DNA from: Chenopodium formosanum
Taxonomy: Eukaryota; Streptophyta; Magnoliopsida; Caryophyllales; Amaranthaceae
Direction: 5' to 3'
Length of the DNA: 64,000 nt
Assembly: GCA_024500155.1 (NCBI GenBank)
Contig: CM044874.1
Coordinates: 4,033,001-4,097,000, forward strand
Numbering within the stretch: the stretch's first letter is position 1; every line of letters begins with the position of its first letter. Under the pieces are notes generated by a model. That model was not told the origin of the DNA. It saw only the letters and a list, made by a program, of their open reading frames with translations, and ran no database searches. This document shows positions 46,142 to 56,825 of this stretch, in pieces. A program made the position numbers and the translations under genes.

Positions 46142-48537
46142 TTAAAACGGCTTTTTTGAATCATCTTCGGGATTTTGAGATTCATACTTTTCTTTCTTGT
46201 CCACAACTTGTTGGATACCCTCCTGGTACCCAGCGATGAAACTCTTCATAGCATCCTTGTAGGCAGAAGCTCTGGTCATGTACAACCGTTGCAGAGCAGG
46301 TCTTAAAGTCTCCATCCCTCCTCTAGCAGCAACCGCTATTTCCACCAAATTCCAAGATCAAGACAACGCAATCCAGAAGCAAAGCACATCAGAACTGAAC
46401 TAAAAGATAGGGTATATACTGGTTTATTTGAAAAAACTTGTATACTACATAATTAGCTCTCATGCTAGTATATAGCAAAAAAAAAAAAAAAAAAGACTAA
46501 TATTGCTTCCAAATTATTACAAGCATAGCATGCTTCCTATCATTTGGATTCTATCTTCTTCCTTCAGATGAAAAGTCAGTTAGAATCTTACCATATTTTG
46601 TTTAGAAATTAGTACAAATGGATAAGATTAAACTATACATTTGCTAACAATTTTAAATAAAAGTGACATTATTCCAAACATTATCAAATACTTCGACTCT
46701 AGCAAACAATATGTACTCTTGTGTTGATAGAATGGTTTGCTTCAGTTATTAACACTTTGCAATAAAGAGAATGCAACAATGAGGTAGTACTCTAAACTAG
46801 ATTACTAGAGTGACATTTTACAAATGGATATGAATACACAAAGCATTTGTCAGCTTCTGTAATTAGTTGAGCACTTCCAAAGTTTCAAGGCAGTTTTATA
46901 AAGATAGATGTTACTTGCTCAAGTATTATGTATAAATTTCCAGTCAAAGACAGTTGACAACCTACTTAGTAAGTGCTAAACTATATGAACGACAGCCATA
47001 AAGCCCATAACATATATTCATTGTATTGCAGCAATTCTTCCTATCATGAAAAATTATGCTTAAACAAAGACCATACCAAATAGAAACTACTCATCAATCA
47101 TTTTTAAATCATAAAGTGATATGCACAGTGAAGCAAAATTGCAGAAAAAACTATTTTATACCATAGAGCATGTAATGGCAGATCTAGGATCATTACTACT
47201 ACTATATCCAAATGATCTATTTTTAGACAAGGTTTATTACCAAGATCCTCTAGTGTTGTTGGTTCTTTCTCCTTATTTTCATTTGATCCATTTTTATCTG
47301 CACTTTCTTCCTTCTTGTAATCATTTGGGCGGAGTTCAGGACCAATGTCTCGTACCCAGCTTGCTGCATAAAGACGGGAGGCCTCCTTCAGGACCTGGAG
47401 AATTTACAAGAAAGATCAAGGGTAGGATGAATAGGAGAAACTTGTCTTTAAGACAGAGTTACTCTACCATTTCTCAGGAGCTATTAAAAGATTCATAAAA
47501 ATTGACGATAAAGAGGAAGCTACTTAGCTACTAATGAGAGAGAGAGGACACAGGATTACATAGGTGTATTTGAATTTCTGGAATAAGCAATAAGGAACTC
47601 AAATCCCCAACCCCACATTCCCAACCATACAAAATCATGAAAGTAGGAGATCAAATATATCCACTGTACATGATCTATCCAGCATTAATTTGATATTAAT
47701 TACAACTGCATCGCAAATTCAGAAGTTAATAGATTTAAGAATTCTGATTTGGGATGGAGGAAAGTGAAAATGGTGACAGTTCGAGTACTTTTAAAATACT
47801 ATTTGCAAAACATTTCATGAAAAGCTATGAAGCAGCTAAAAGTTGCCAGCTCAGAATTTTGAACCACCTAGTGAGTTGCATAATACTACGTAATATATAG
47901 CACTTGATTGAGAGAATAACCAAACGTACTACGTAGTAGTATTTTGTAATTTTTAATCTTAGATCTTGCAGATGTCCATATGATATAGTGTCAAACTTAG
48001 AAGATGTTCAGACATCTAACGCTAAATCATGGAGAATTTCTAGGAAAATTTTATCATACAAATCAGTACAAAACTGAATAGATCAACAATCTCTAGCAGT
48101 CAAACTAATTATAAGTGTTTATCTACAAAAGAGGGCGGAGACATATATAGGAGAGAGAGGGTTTAAAGTTGAACTACGCATGGTGACAATATGTCAATAT
48201 CAAACAGTTCAGAGAAATAAAAAAGCAAGGTAAAACGGAGTTGAATAACGATTTTCAGAAAGAAAACTGGAAGTTGAAACTCACAGATTGTGTCTGAGAA
48301 TACTCACATTCTCTGTGAATTTAGCAGCGGCTAAAGAAACAATTAGATAAGTGACACCATAATGAAAGTAGGATCTATATGAAGCAACAGAAATCTTACA
48401 TAATATGATTCCTTCCAAGTCAATTTACGCCGCTTTTTAATGTGAGGCGGATCAGGTAATGAGGAAGGAAATGCTATTTCTTTCAAATCATAACGAACAT
48501 AATCTTTAATTTTCCTGCACACGACCTTGAACTTCAT
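46142..48537 (-). CDS. Conserved-looking small protein of unknown function, three exons
   Basis: Exons on the - strand: 48537-48400, 47394-47241 and 46335-46142, with GT-AG borders and consistent phase (phase 0 at the first junction, phase 1 at the second), giving 161 residues. The N-terminus is basic (MKFKVVCRKIKDYVRYDLKE). A charged linker (residues 73-95, Lys/Glu/Asn-rich) is followed by AVAARGGMETLRPALQRLYM and a likely amphipathic helix (SAYKDAMKSFIAGYQEG). There is no signal peptide, membrane segment or zinc motif. The clean splicing and sequence complexity argue for a real gene. It resembles small single-copy plant proteins I have seen without function, but I cannot name it. The ATG at 48537 was chosen because the only upstream in-frame candidate is TTG. 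A possible 5' UTR exon ends near 49413. Confidence 0.75.
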
Positions 48538-48599
48538 ATTCAAATTTGAAGAATATTAACACATTGACCTGAAAAGAATAGAAAGTTACCATATGAGTT

Positions 48600-49590
48600 C
48601 TTCAAAAAACAAAGAAGACACATAATTTCTTCAAAAACTTAACATTCAACTTTTTATCTACCACACCATTAGGTACAGTTCTCATGAATTTGCAAGCTTT
48701 TGTTAAGCTGAAGTAGAGCACAATATGTAATTACACTCTACAGTAATGCTAATGAAAACAGTAGTATAACTTGAGTATCAAAGAGCTTCCCAAGATATTC
48801 AAGCACTTTCTTACATCAATCACTGAGTCATTAACCATAACATGGAATTAACTTCATTTTATATCAACTCGATGTAACATGTAATTGGTTTTTTTAAGAT
48901 ATAAAGATTAATCCATGTAATTGGCTACTTTTAAACTAGCTAGTGAAAATTTGTAGCCATAATACTAATACAATTTATTCTTAATGTACTCAATCTTGAC
49001 CATTCATGATATTAGCTATTGACCAAATTCAATTACTATATAATCTTTTGCTTGTTTTTTTTTTTTCCAATTGCAACGCAGTTAACTATATATTTGTATC
49101 TTCTAAAAATTATCTACCCTACCTACCATCAAACCAAAAAGCCACAGAATGAAAGCAGCACAAAAATATATAAATACTGTGACAAGCATTTCAACAAACA
49201 GGTGGTGGGCATTTCATAATCTTGATAATATAGACAACAATTTAGCATGCAATCGTTCACAGAAGACATACAAACCACAATATGATTACTGGGTTTTACT
49301 CTAACTAAGTGAGATCAAATCATTCAAGCCCCATTTAGATTACTAACAGAATAATCACTGAAATTAAAACTGGAAAGTAAGAAATAGCCAAAATAAAATA
49401 AAATGGGTTTAACCTTGTAAAATTTCTCTTTGAATTATCAAATTGAGGCGCAAAAGGATGAATTCTGGGAGAAATGATGTTCATCACTCACCCTCAACCA
49501 TGATTATGGATAAATGGTAATTAAGACCGACCCAATAATCTGACTTATTTCTACTCTTGTTGCAACTCTTGCAAGAATTAGTTAATGGCG

Positions 49591-49626
<36 letters not shown>

Positions 49627-49900
49627 ATTACGAAGGATAAACAAAGAGGGGTTCACTTAATAATTTTGCATAGTTGAGGGTTTAAGATTTGTAAAAATTG
49701 TCGGAAATAATCCAACCATTGGCTCATCCGCCCAAAATAATCTTACCTTTCAATTACTTTTGATTAATACTGCCTTTATACCCTATCGGCTCCCAATGGT
49801 CCCAACCGGTCAACTGACTGGTTATTATAAGTTACTTGACACGTGTTGGCAGTGATTAGTCAAATAAGTTATATTTTTTTTAAAAAATTGATTATTGAAA
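48600..49900. other. 5' flank of the small - strand gene
   Basis: AT-rich. A poly(A) run at 49594-49624 may mark an old retroinsertion. A T-rich/C-rich segment near 49730-49800 shows no coding features. Confidence 0.4.
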
Positions 49901-49904
49901 AAGC

Positions 49905-50425
49905 CCCACACCAGCCCATGCCACCTCCTCGCCGCCCGTTCCCGTCGGCCAAGGTGACGGACTCCCCTGCCCAAACTCCCTCCCCCAACGCCAACACCCT
50001 CCTTCATCCTCCACCGAACCACTAACCCCCCTCCCACTGTCACGATTTCGGCCCCTTCTCCATTAAATCACCCATCAACCCACGAACATCCATTAAAACC
50101 ATCCCAAACCCTCGAAAACCCCAGCTCCGCCCCGATCCAGGCTCCCTCCTCTTCACCCGTTCCGATTTCGGTAGATAACCCTTTCCCCCGTCCCGATTTC
50201 GGCCTCCACCCTTTTCCCCGGCTCGAGTTCGGACTTCAATTCCTCTCATTCCTCCGCCACGATTTCGGCCTCCCTCACTCACCCCTGCGTCGCTTTCGGT
50301 CGCCCATACCACCCATAATAGCGACGACAACGACGTAAGCTTCGTCTGATAGTTGGGGCTGGTGGACGATAATGTATGACACGGTGGCTGGGACCTGTGT
50401 AGGAGGTGGTGGTTGCCTGCCATTT
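49905..50425. other. GC-rich low-complexity segment with CGATTTCGGCC repeats
   Basis: Sharply GC-richer than its surroundings, with repeated CCCGATTTCGGCCTCC units (near 50040, 50161, 50195, 50260). Reading frames on both strands (for example the - strand frame 50040-50423) translate to Arg/Gly-rich filler without domains. It may be part of a LINE or other transposon, like the GC-rich body at 4583-5557, but no boundaries were found. Confidence 0.45.
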
Positions 50426-50484
50426 CTTTTATTTTTTTTAAAATTTATTTTTTGATTTTTAATTACAGACAAATTGTATGGTGA

Positions 50485-50645
50485 CTAGGGGTGTTCGCGG
50501 TGCGGTTTGGATCATAAGCCGCACCAAACCGCAAAAGTGCGGCTTGTAATTTTTTCAAACCGCACTTTTAAAAAAAACCGCACCAAACCACACTGCAAGA
50601 TGCGGTTTGGTACGGTGCGGTTTGCAGTTTAACCGTATTTTACTA
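50485..50645. mobile_element. TAGGGGTG-end element fragment with GGTGCGGTTT repeats
   Basis: Starts TAGGGGTGTTCGCGGTGCGG and carries GCACCAAACCGCA repeats in both orientations (50515-50630). The right terminus was not found. Same terminal design as 19416-20161 and 62546-63123. Confidence 0.5.
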
Positions 50646-51024
50646 AAATTGTAATTATGCTTTTTAAAACAAAACTTTTATTTTATATTATAATTATTAG
50701 TTGATAATTTAAATATTAAACTCTTTTTATTAACCTTTAATTAACTAATTGTAAAAAATTAGGTCATATATTTTAGTTCTTTTATATAATTTTAATGAAA
50801 ATCTCTACCCTTTTAAAAACCAGAAGTTTGGGGCACTATTTGAAATCTACAGTGTTCTTTCGATTTTGTCCCTCACTTTCTTTTTCCCTTTTTTTTTTTT
50901 TTGGGGCCTTTCTTTGGTTTTTCTTTTCTCCAGTTTTGACTCTTCGTCCAAAAAGGCCTGGCTTGGGTTTAGAATTTATAATAGGTTTATTCTTTGGTGA
51001 TAGTTAGTGAAGTGAATTAAGTAA

Positions 51025-51245
51025 GGGAAATTTGTCAAAAATAACACGACCTTTGCCCGGTCTTCCCTAAATAACACCACCTTTGGATTATTCCACAATA
51101 ACACCACCTTTCCTATACTTCTTCCCAAAATGAAACAAAATTATGGGTGACCTGATATTGCAGGTAAACTTGATGACGTGGCCTGTATTTTGGGGTAAAG
51201 TCAAGGATTGACTTAAATTCCCCCTCCCCTTAGCCTACGTGGAAT
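51025..51245 (+). repeat. Left TIR of the MULE
   Basis: Starts GGGAAATTTGTCAAAAATAA. Equal in length to the right TIR; the only difference seen is A versus G within GACCTGAT(A/G)TTGCAGG. It contains repeated AATAACACCACCTTT units (51050-51110), candidate transposase-binding repeats. Confidence 0.92.
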
Positions 51246-51273
51246 ATAACCGTTAGGTTATTTCCACTTTCTC

Positions 51274-51280
51274 TATAAAA
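51274..51280 (+). promoter_or_regulatory. TATA box of the GRF gene, just inside the left TIR
   Basis: TATAAAA lies 29 bp inside the TIR boundary and 83 bp upstream of the ATG at 51363, a normal plant spacing. The pyrimidine-rich sequence between them would be the 5' UTR. Confidence 0.6.
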
Positions 51281-51362
51281 TACCCCCCTTCCCTGTTCTT
51301 CTCTTCTCTGTTTCTTCCCTTTTTATTTTTTTTTTTCTATTCGTTCTTTCTTTCTCATACGC

Positions 51363-51912
51363 ATGGCTGCTAGGAGATCTAACTCATACGCATCACGTTC
51401 ATCCTCGAGCAACAGAAGGGTTGGGAATGCGCAAGTTCGCTGCAATTGTGGGAAAGAAGCTCTAATTAAGATAGTGAGAAAAGGCCCTAATTTTGGGATG
51501 AAGTTCTATGGTTGTCCTATGTGGCCAGTAAGTTAAATCTAACTTTGTGTTGAATTGTGGCAAATGGATTGTTTGTGTATTTATTTTGTGTATTGATTTG
51601 TAATTTGTGTAGGACACTCAGTGCGATTTTTTCAAATGGGTAAATGAGCACACTGATGTTGAAGAGTACCAGTTCAAGTTGTTGGAAAAGGATACTATCA
51701 TATGTGAATTAGAGGTTGAACAAAATTTCAGAGATGAAAAAATAAAGAAATTGCAGTTCAAGAAAGCTAAGTTGGAGGAAGAATTGAAAGAAATGAAGAA
51801 AGAAGTCATTGAACTGAGGATTGAGTTAGAGAAATTGAGTAGGACTGGAAAAACTTTGTATTCGGCAATGTTTGTTTCTTTGATGTTGTTTGTTGTTGTT
51901 TTTTTTTTTTAA
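51363..51912 (+). CDS. GRF zinc-finger / coiled-coil / C-terminal membrane-anchor protein of the MULE
   Basis: Two exons, 51363-51527 and 51613-51912 (both phase 0), encode 154 residues. Residues 1-24 are Ser/Arg-rich. A GRF-type zinc finger follows: C27-x-C29-G, then GMKFYGCP (C51) and CDFFKW (C59). Residues about 72-130 are a Glu/Lys heptad-rich coiled coil. The last 14 or so residues (MFVSLMLFVVVFFF) are a hydrophobic tail that could anchor in a membrane. In other proteins GRF fingers bind single-stranded DNA or RNA. From memory, similar proteins are annotated in plants as 'At4g04775-like' without function. The gene starts beside the left TIR and converges on the transposase, the place of mudrB in MuDR, but shares no evident sequence with it. 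A role in transposition is inferred from position only. The frame is intact. Confidence 0.82.
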
Positions 51913-52039
51913 ATAGTTTGACTCATAACTAGGGTGTGTTATGGATAGCTATGTTGAATAATGTATGGAATTTGGTTAGTTTTTGTTTACAATTTGCAGA
52001 CCTGTTTTGACAGAACTTGTATAATCTTGATGATAGCAA

Positions 52040-52180
52040 ATTTTGCAAAAAATGACATAAAAAATAGGCATAAAGAATGACATAAAAAATAGGCATAAAA
52101 ATGACATAAAATTAGGCATGAAAATGACATAAAAAATGACATTAAAATTAGGCCTTTGACATAAAAGATGACATAAAATG
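52040..52180. repeat. Short tandem repeats between the two MULE genes
   Basis: About eight degenerate copies of AAAATGACATAAAAAATAGGC. They sit in the spacer between the convergent stop codons, where both transcripts would be polyadenylated. Confidence 0.75.
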
Positions 52181-52556
52181 ATCACAGTAGTTTGCTAATA
52201 CATCAAAAGAGGCCCAGCATTGTTTAATAGCACTTGTTCAAAGTGCACAACCACATCAAAATACATAGCATGTTTGTTTAACAGAAACAAATGAAAATAG
52301 TACTAGTTCCATGGACTAAAACATAATTACTCAAAAGTTTCATGGTTCTTCAGGCATAAACCACAGAAAAGACTTCAGGTCCATCAAGGATTCAGGCTGC
52401 ACAAAGACTGATGCATCATAGGTCAGATATAGATCTCTGCCTTGCCCTTGTTGCTGGAACCTGAGACATAAAAAAGTTGGTAAGAAATTGACAGAAAGGC
52501 ATGAAATTGGCAAAAAAAAATATAAAAAAAATTCACAAAACATTCACAAAGCTGCA

Positions 52557-55500
52557 TTAGCTTACCAGTGGGTTTCCATCATCACCAAACAAGACACCAA
52601 TTCCAATTGTTGACTTTGCTCTCCCTTTACCCCTAGCCCTTCCTCTCCCTTGTCCTGGAACTGGTGCCTCACCAAATTCAGAGCCTCTCTCTGCAACTCC
52701 CCTTCCTCTGCCCCTCCCTCTTCCCTGAGCTGCAGATTGGGATCTAGTAATGGTCTGAAACACACCTCTAGACCCCTCACCAGAGAGAATGAGCCTTCCA
52801 CCCCTTCCTAACTGACTGGGTTGTGCAGAAGTGTTGTGATGGGCAGAGGTTCCTGTTGCAGTTAGGCCTGTTGCTGGAGTTGAAGATGAAGCTAACTGGG
52901 ATTGTTGTGTTGGCACAGGTGTTGCTGCAGGTCCTTTTGGTCTTCCCCTGGGCTTTTTTGCAGGTGGTGCTATTGCTTCATAATCCTTCTCTTGACATCC
53001 CCTCTTGTTGTGCCCCTTCTTGTTGCATTTGGAGCATGTCATCTCAATGCCTGACCTACTTAGAGAACCTGGCTTCTTAGGATTCTCAAGGGGGTGCTTG
53101 ATCCTGTTCTTTCTAGGTCTGCCAGGACCTATCTTGATAGGTGGGGGGTCCAAATTACATGGAATCCTTGGCCAATACTTCTCCCCTTCATAAGGAGGAA
53201 TGGACCCACTATACACCTTCTTATAAGTTTCCACTTTGTAGCAGTCATCAACATAAGCCTCAGGTTGTCTATTTTTTAAAAAAATGCAAGCAATAGCATG
53301 GCAGCATGGAATGCCTACCATATTCCACTTTCTACAACTACAACTCCTACAAACTAAGTCTACATTGACCTGGTCATAGTAAAATCTCACATTAAACTTA
53401 CTCTCAGATGAAGGCATTACATCACAGTTTCCTGCCTTTTCTTTCTCTTTCTCTAACCTAGCTTGTACCCTAGGACAAATTACAGAAGTCCATTTCTCCA
53501 TTTCTTCTCTTTTTTTTACTAACCTTTGCATCAAGGCAACCCTAATATCCTCTAACATGAAAATTAAGTGCTTAGTCCTAGCATTAATGATGTAAGCATT
53601 GAATGTTTCAGCCATATTGTTTGTGATGGCATCAGTTTTGATACATGGGTTCATGAATGCTCTACAAAAGAACTTAGGGTTATACCTCTTGAATGCAAGA
53701 GCAGCCTCTGGATTCATTTCAGTCAGTTCTTCTATTGCTTCATTGAAATCAGCTTCATTGTAGCATTTGGCTATCTTCCAGAACTGCAGCTTCATCTCCT
53801 CTCCTTTATATGTCCTGTGCCAGAGGGCATAAATATGCCTGGCACAGTGCCTATGCTCTGCCTTAGGGAGCACCACAGCAACAACACTAAGTATAGCCTA
53901 CAAAAAACAGCATCAAACACCATAGCATTAGATACATTTATACTCAATGAATTAAGAAAACCAAACAAATGAAATAAGCATAAAGTGTCACCTGATGCTC
54001 ATCTGAAATCACAGCAACCCCTTCACCATCCCCAAGGTCCAAGCATGACTTGAGATGGTTGAAGAACCACTCCCATGACAGACTGTTTTCCCCTTCCACC
54101 ACAGCCCAACAAATAGGATACATTTGCTCATTAGGGTCCCTTGATACAACACTCAAGATCTGACCCCCTAGGAAAGTCTTTAGAAAAGCTGCATCAACAC
54201 ATATCACTCCCCTACATCCTGCCTTCCACCCCTCTCTAACACCATCAAAACATGTGAATAACCTTTGAAACATTGGGGTAGAAGTATTGGGTTGTGGAGC
54301 AACTACCAACTCCAACACAGTCTGTGGACTTTCACCTTGCAATGCCTTCAAGTATCTCTCAACCTTCATGTAATGCTCTTTCATAGAGCCATGCAACAGC
54401 TTGTGAGCCCTGTACTTGACTTTGTATGCAAAGTCTCTAGACACAATCATTCTGTAAGATCTTCTTACAGTTTCAACAATTTCTTTAGCTGGCCAATGTG
54501 GCCTAGCTCTGAAAACCTCTAGCAACTGCTTTGCCACCCAAGTAGTTTTAAGTTGCCTATTCTTACTCATGTTCCTATGGCATGTATGTGTATCAACTGC
54601 AGTCTTCACCATCCATGTTGAATCCCTTGAATGCATTGAACAGTACACATAAAAGGGGCAATCTCCAACACATTTAACTCCTAACCTCTGCTTGCCTTTC
54701 CAACTCACAGTGTATTTCAAATCCCTCCCTTGCATCACTGCATATTTAGTTACAACATCCTTAAAGTCTGTACTGTTTGCAAATCTTAGACCTGCCTTCC
54801 ATTTAAACTTGGTGAAATCACCATCAGGCTTCACTACCTCCCCCTTAACACCATCTACCTCATCATCACTGCCAGTTGGGGTGTCAATGTCTTCATCATC
54901 ATCACAATCACTTATCAAACCTCCCTCAGATTCTACTGCTTTGCCAACACCACCATCATCAACTACCTTCCCCTCACAGGCTTCCTTTTCCAACTTCTCA
55001 GCTAATTTAAGTATCCTAGAGTTACAATCCTTAACTCTATCCCTTGCTTCCCTTAGCTCATCATCACTCTCATCAGTTTCTGCATCAATGAATTGAGTTT
55101 CTTCTATATCTTTAGGACCCTCATCACCATCACCATCTACACCCTTATCTTGATTCCCTCCCTCACCTTCTCCATCATCCTCAGGGTCATATGGTGGATC
55201 TTCTCCATCACTAGACTCACCATCAGAACCAACTAAATCTCTCCAATTCAAAGGGCTGTCTGGCCTACTATCCTCCCAATCATAGTCTTCCACAAAATTT
55301 GTGTCTACAGTAGGCAAACTAGCAGTAGAGGAAAAGTCTAAATATGGGAATTGAGAAAGGTTTGGAAACTCAATTTGGCTAAAGGTAGGAATCTCAGAAG
55401 AGGGTAAGGGGGCTTCAGGTTCTTTGTGCTTGGGATTTATATCTGTTGTATTAATTGTGGTGGTTGGGTCAGTGTGTTGTGATGAAGATGTAGGTGGGTT

Positions 55501-56402
55501 TTGGGGAAGGTAGAAATCTTTTTTAAAAGATGATGTGGTGGCTGCTTTTGGTGATGATGTGGCAGCATCTTACTTTTGACCAGGACAAGTGTTTGGGTTT
55601 GTGAACAACTTTGTCTATGGTCCCTTCTTGGGAGTCTTTTTTTTTTCTTTTGCTGGATTTAGTTGGGGGGATTTGAACTGTTTTTTCTGCTGTTTTGGAT
55701 TGGGTAGATTTGCCAACATCACTTTCCTTTGGAACAGGTTGACTCACACTCCCTTCCTTAGTTTCACTAGGCTCAATATGTGCATGAAGTGTGTCATAAT
55801 CATACTGCACATCATACACAACAATACCCCTATTTTTAACCCCTAACTCACTCATCACTCTACATTCATGGATTACTCTCAAACCTTTGTCCACACTCAA
55901 CCCAGGAATTTGGTAAAACAGTTGATTCACCCAATCCATCCCACTTTGCTTCCCAAACTCAAGCAACTCCCAATAACAGAGTTCATATGGGTCTATAAGA
56001 AAATTAGTACACTCCCCACTCTTATACACCAATTCACCATTACCCAATTCAAATTCACCCCCATGCAAGAATCTGACAGTTAAACTGTCAAAATTGTTAC
56101 TCTTTGCAACCTATAATTAGACACCACAATTAGGCTACATCAATAATCTAACTAATCCGTAATCCTACTTACATCAATAATCTAACTAATCAACAAACAT
56201 TCATCACAACAAGCATTTAAAAAAAATTTATATACCACTGATTCCTCAAATTGCCCAGCACAATAATAACCAAGTAAACAAACTAAATTGCATAATTAAT
56301 CACTTCAAATTGAAATTAAAATGCATCCAATTCATAATCCAAAACACCACAATCAATTTCAAAGTATTTAAAAGAAAAAAATCGTACCTTTTTCTTAGGC
56401 AT
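52557..56402 (-). CDS. MULE transposase (MURA type) with N-terminal PB1-like region
   Basis: Proposed exons on the - strand: 56402-56388 (MPKKK), 56110-55574, about 55392-53992, and 53897-52557. The N-terminal part (LTVRFLHGGEFEL...) resembles the PB1-like region of many plant MULE proteins. Next come an acidic segment, the MuDR DNA-binding region (RFANSTDFKDVVTKYAV, VGDCPFYVY, THTCHRN), and the catalytic domain with Asp in GVICVDAAFLK, Asp in AVISDEHQ (about 63 residues apart) and Glu in NNMAETFNAY. A SWIM finger (CSCRKWNMVGIPCCHA), a CCHC knuckle (CSKCNKKGHNKRGC) and AT-hook-like motifs (PGRPRKN, PRGRPKG) follow, then an RG-rich tail. Between the second and third exons the frame shifts: either an intron (donor GTAAGA at 55573, acceptor CTTCTGAG about 55393) or a one-base insertion. 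A further 3' exon near 52450 is possible, as CTG/GTAAGC precedes the stop. Confidence 0.88.
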
Positions 56403-56595
56403 TTACACAAAATATCGAAACTTTACTATCTTCAATCTGCAACAATCGTACTCAATCAACCTCCAAAGTTTCCGCAATTAATTTTTGACCTTCAATTGAA
56501 TTATGATGCCTTCGTTTTTCAGAAGAATTGGAGAGAGAGTGAAATTGAGAGGGAAATGAATTAAAGAGGGAAATAGAGAGTAGTTGAGGCATTTA

Positions 56596-56816
56596 ATTCC
56601 ACGTAGGCTAAGGGGAGGGGGAATTTAAGTCAATCCTTGACTTTACCCCAAAATACAGGCCACGTCATCAAGTTTACCTGCAACATCAGGTCACCCATAA
56701 TTTTGTTTCATTTTGGGAAGAAGTATAGGAAAGGTGGTGTTATTGTGGAATAATCCAAAGGTGGTGTTATTTAGGGAAGACCGGGCAAAGGTCGTGTTAT
56801 TTTTGACAAATTTCCC
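56596..56816 (-). repeat. Right TIR of the MULE
   Basis: Inverted copy of 51025-51245. The transposase ATG lies 194 bp inside it. No clear TATAAA is seen on the - strand between TIR and ATG, unlike the GRF gene. Confidence 0.92.
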
Positions 56817-56825
56817 ATTAAGTAA

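Larger units (their letters stand above)
51025..56816. mobile_element. Complete two-gene Mutator-like element (MULE), 5.8 kb
   Basis: Bounded by TIRs 51025-51245 and 56596-56816 (221 bp each; one mismatch on hand alignment) and a perfect 9-bp duplication ATTAAGTAA (51016-51024 and 56817-56825). It contains a GRF zinc-finger gene reading inward from the left TIR and a MURA-type transposase gene reading inward from the right TIR; they converge on a noncoding spacer (51913-52556) with AAATGACATAAAA repeats. This is the layout of maize MuDR. The near-identical TIRs imply recent transposition. It should be autonomous if the transposase mRNA is spliced as proposed. Confidence 0.92.

Noticed and set aside
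48305..48331. Small extra exon between the first two exons of the - strand gene (good TTTCTTTAG and GTGAGT sites)
   Set aside because: It would break the reading frame in the needed phase, while direct joining of 48400 to 47394 gives a coherent protein.
50040..50423. 127-codon - strand frame (Arg/Gly-rich)
   Set aside because: Translation of repeated GGCCGAAATCG units; both strands are open here because of composition.
52823..55096. Several + strand frames opposite the MULE transposase
   Set aside because: Shadows of the transposase exons; no conserved motifs, while the - strand carries DDE, SWIM and CCHC motifs.
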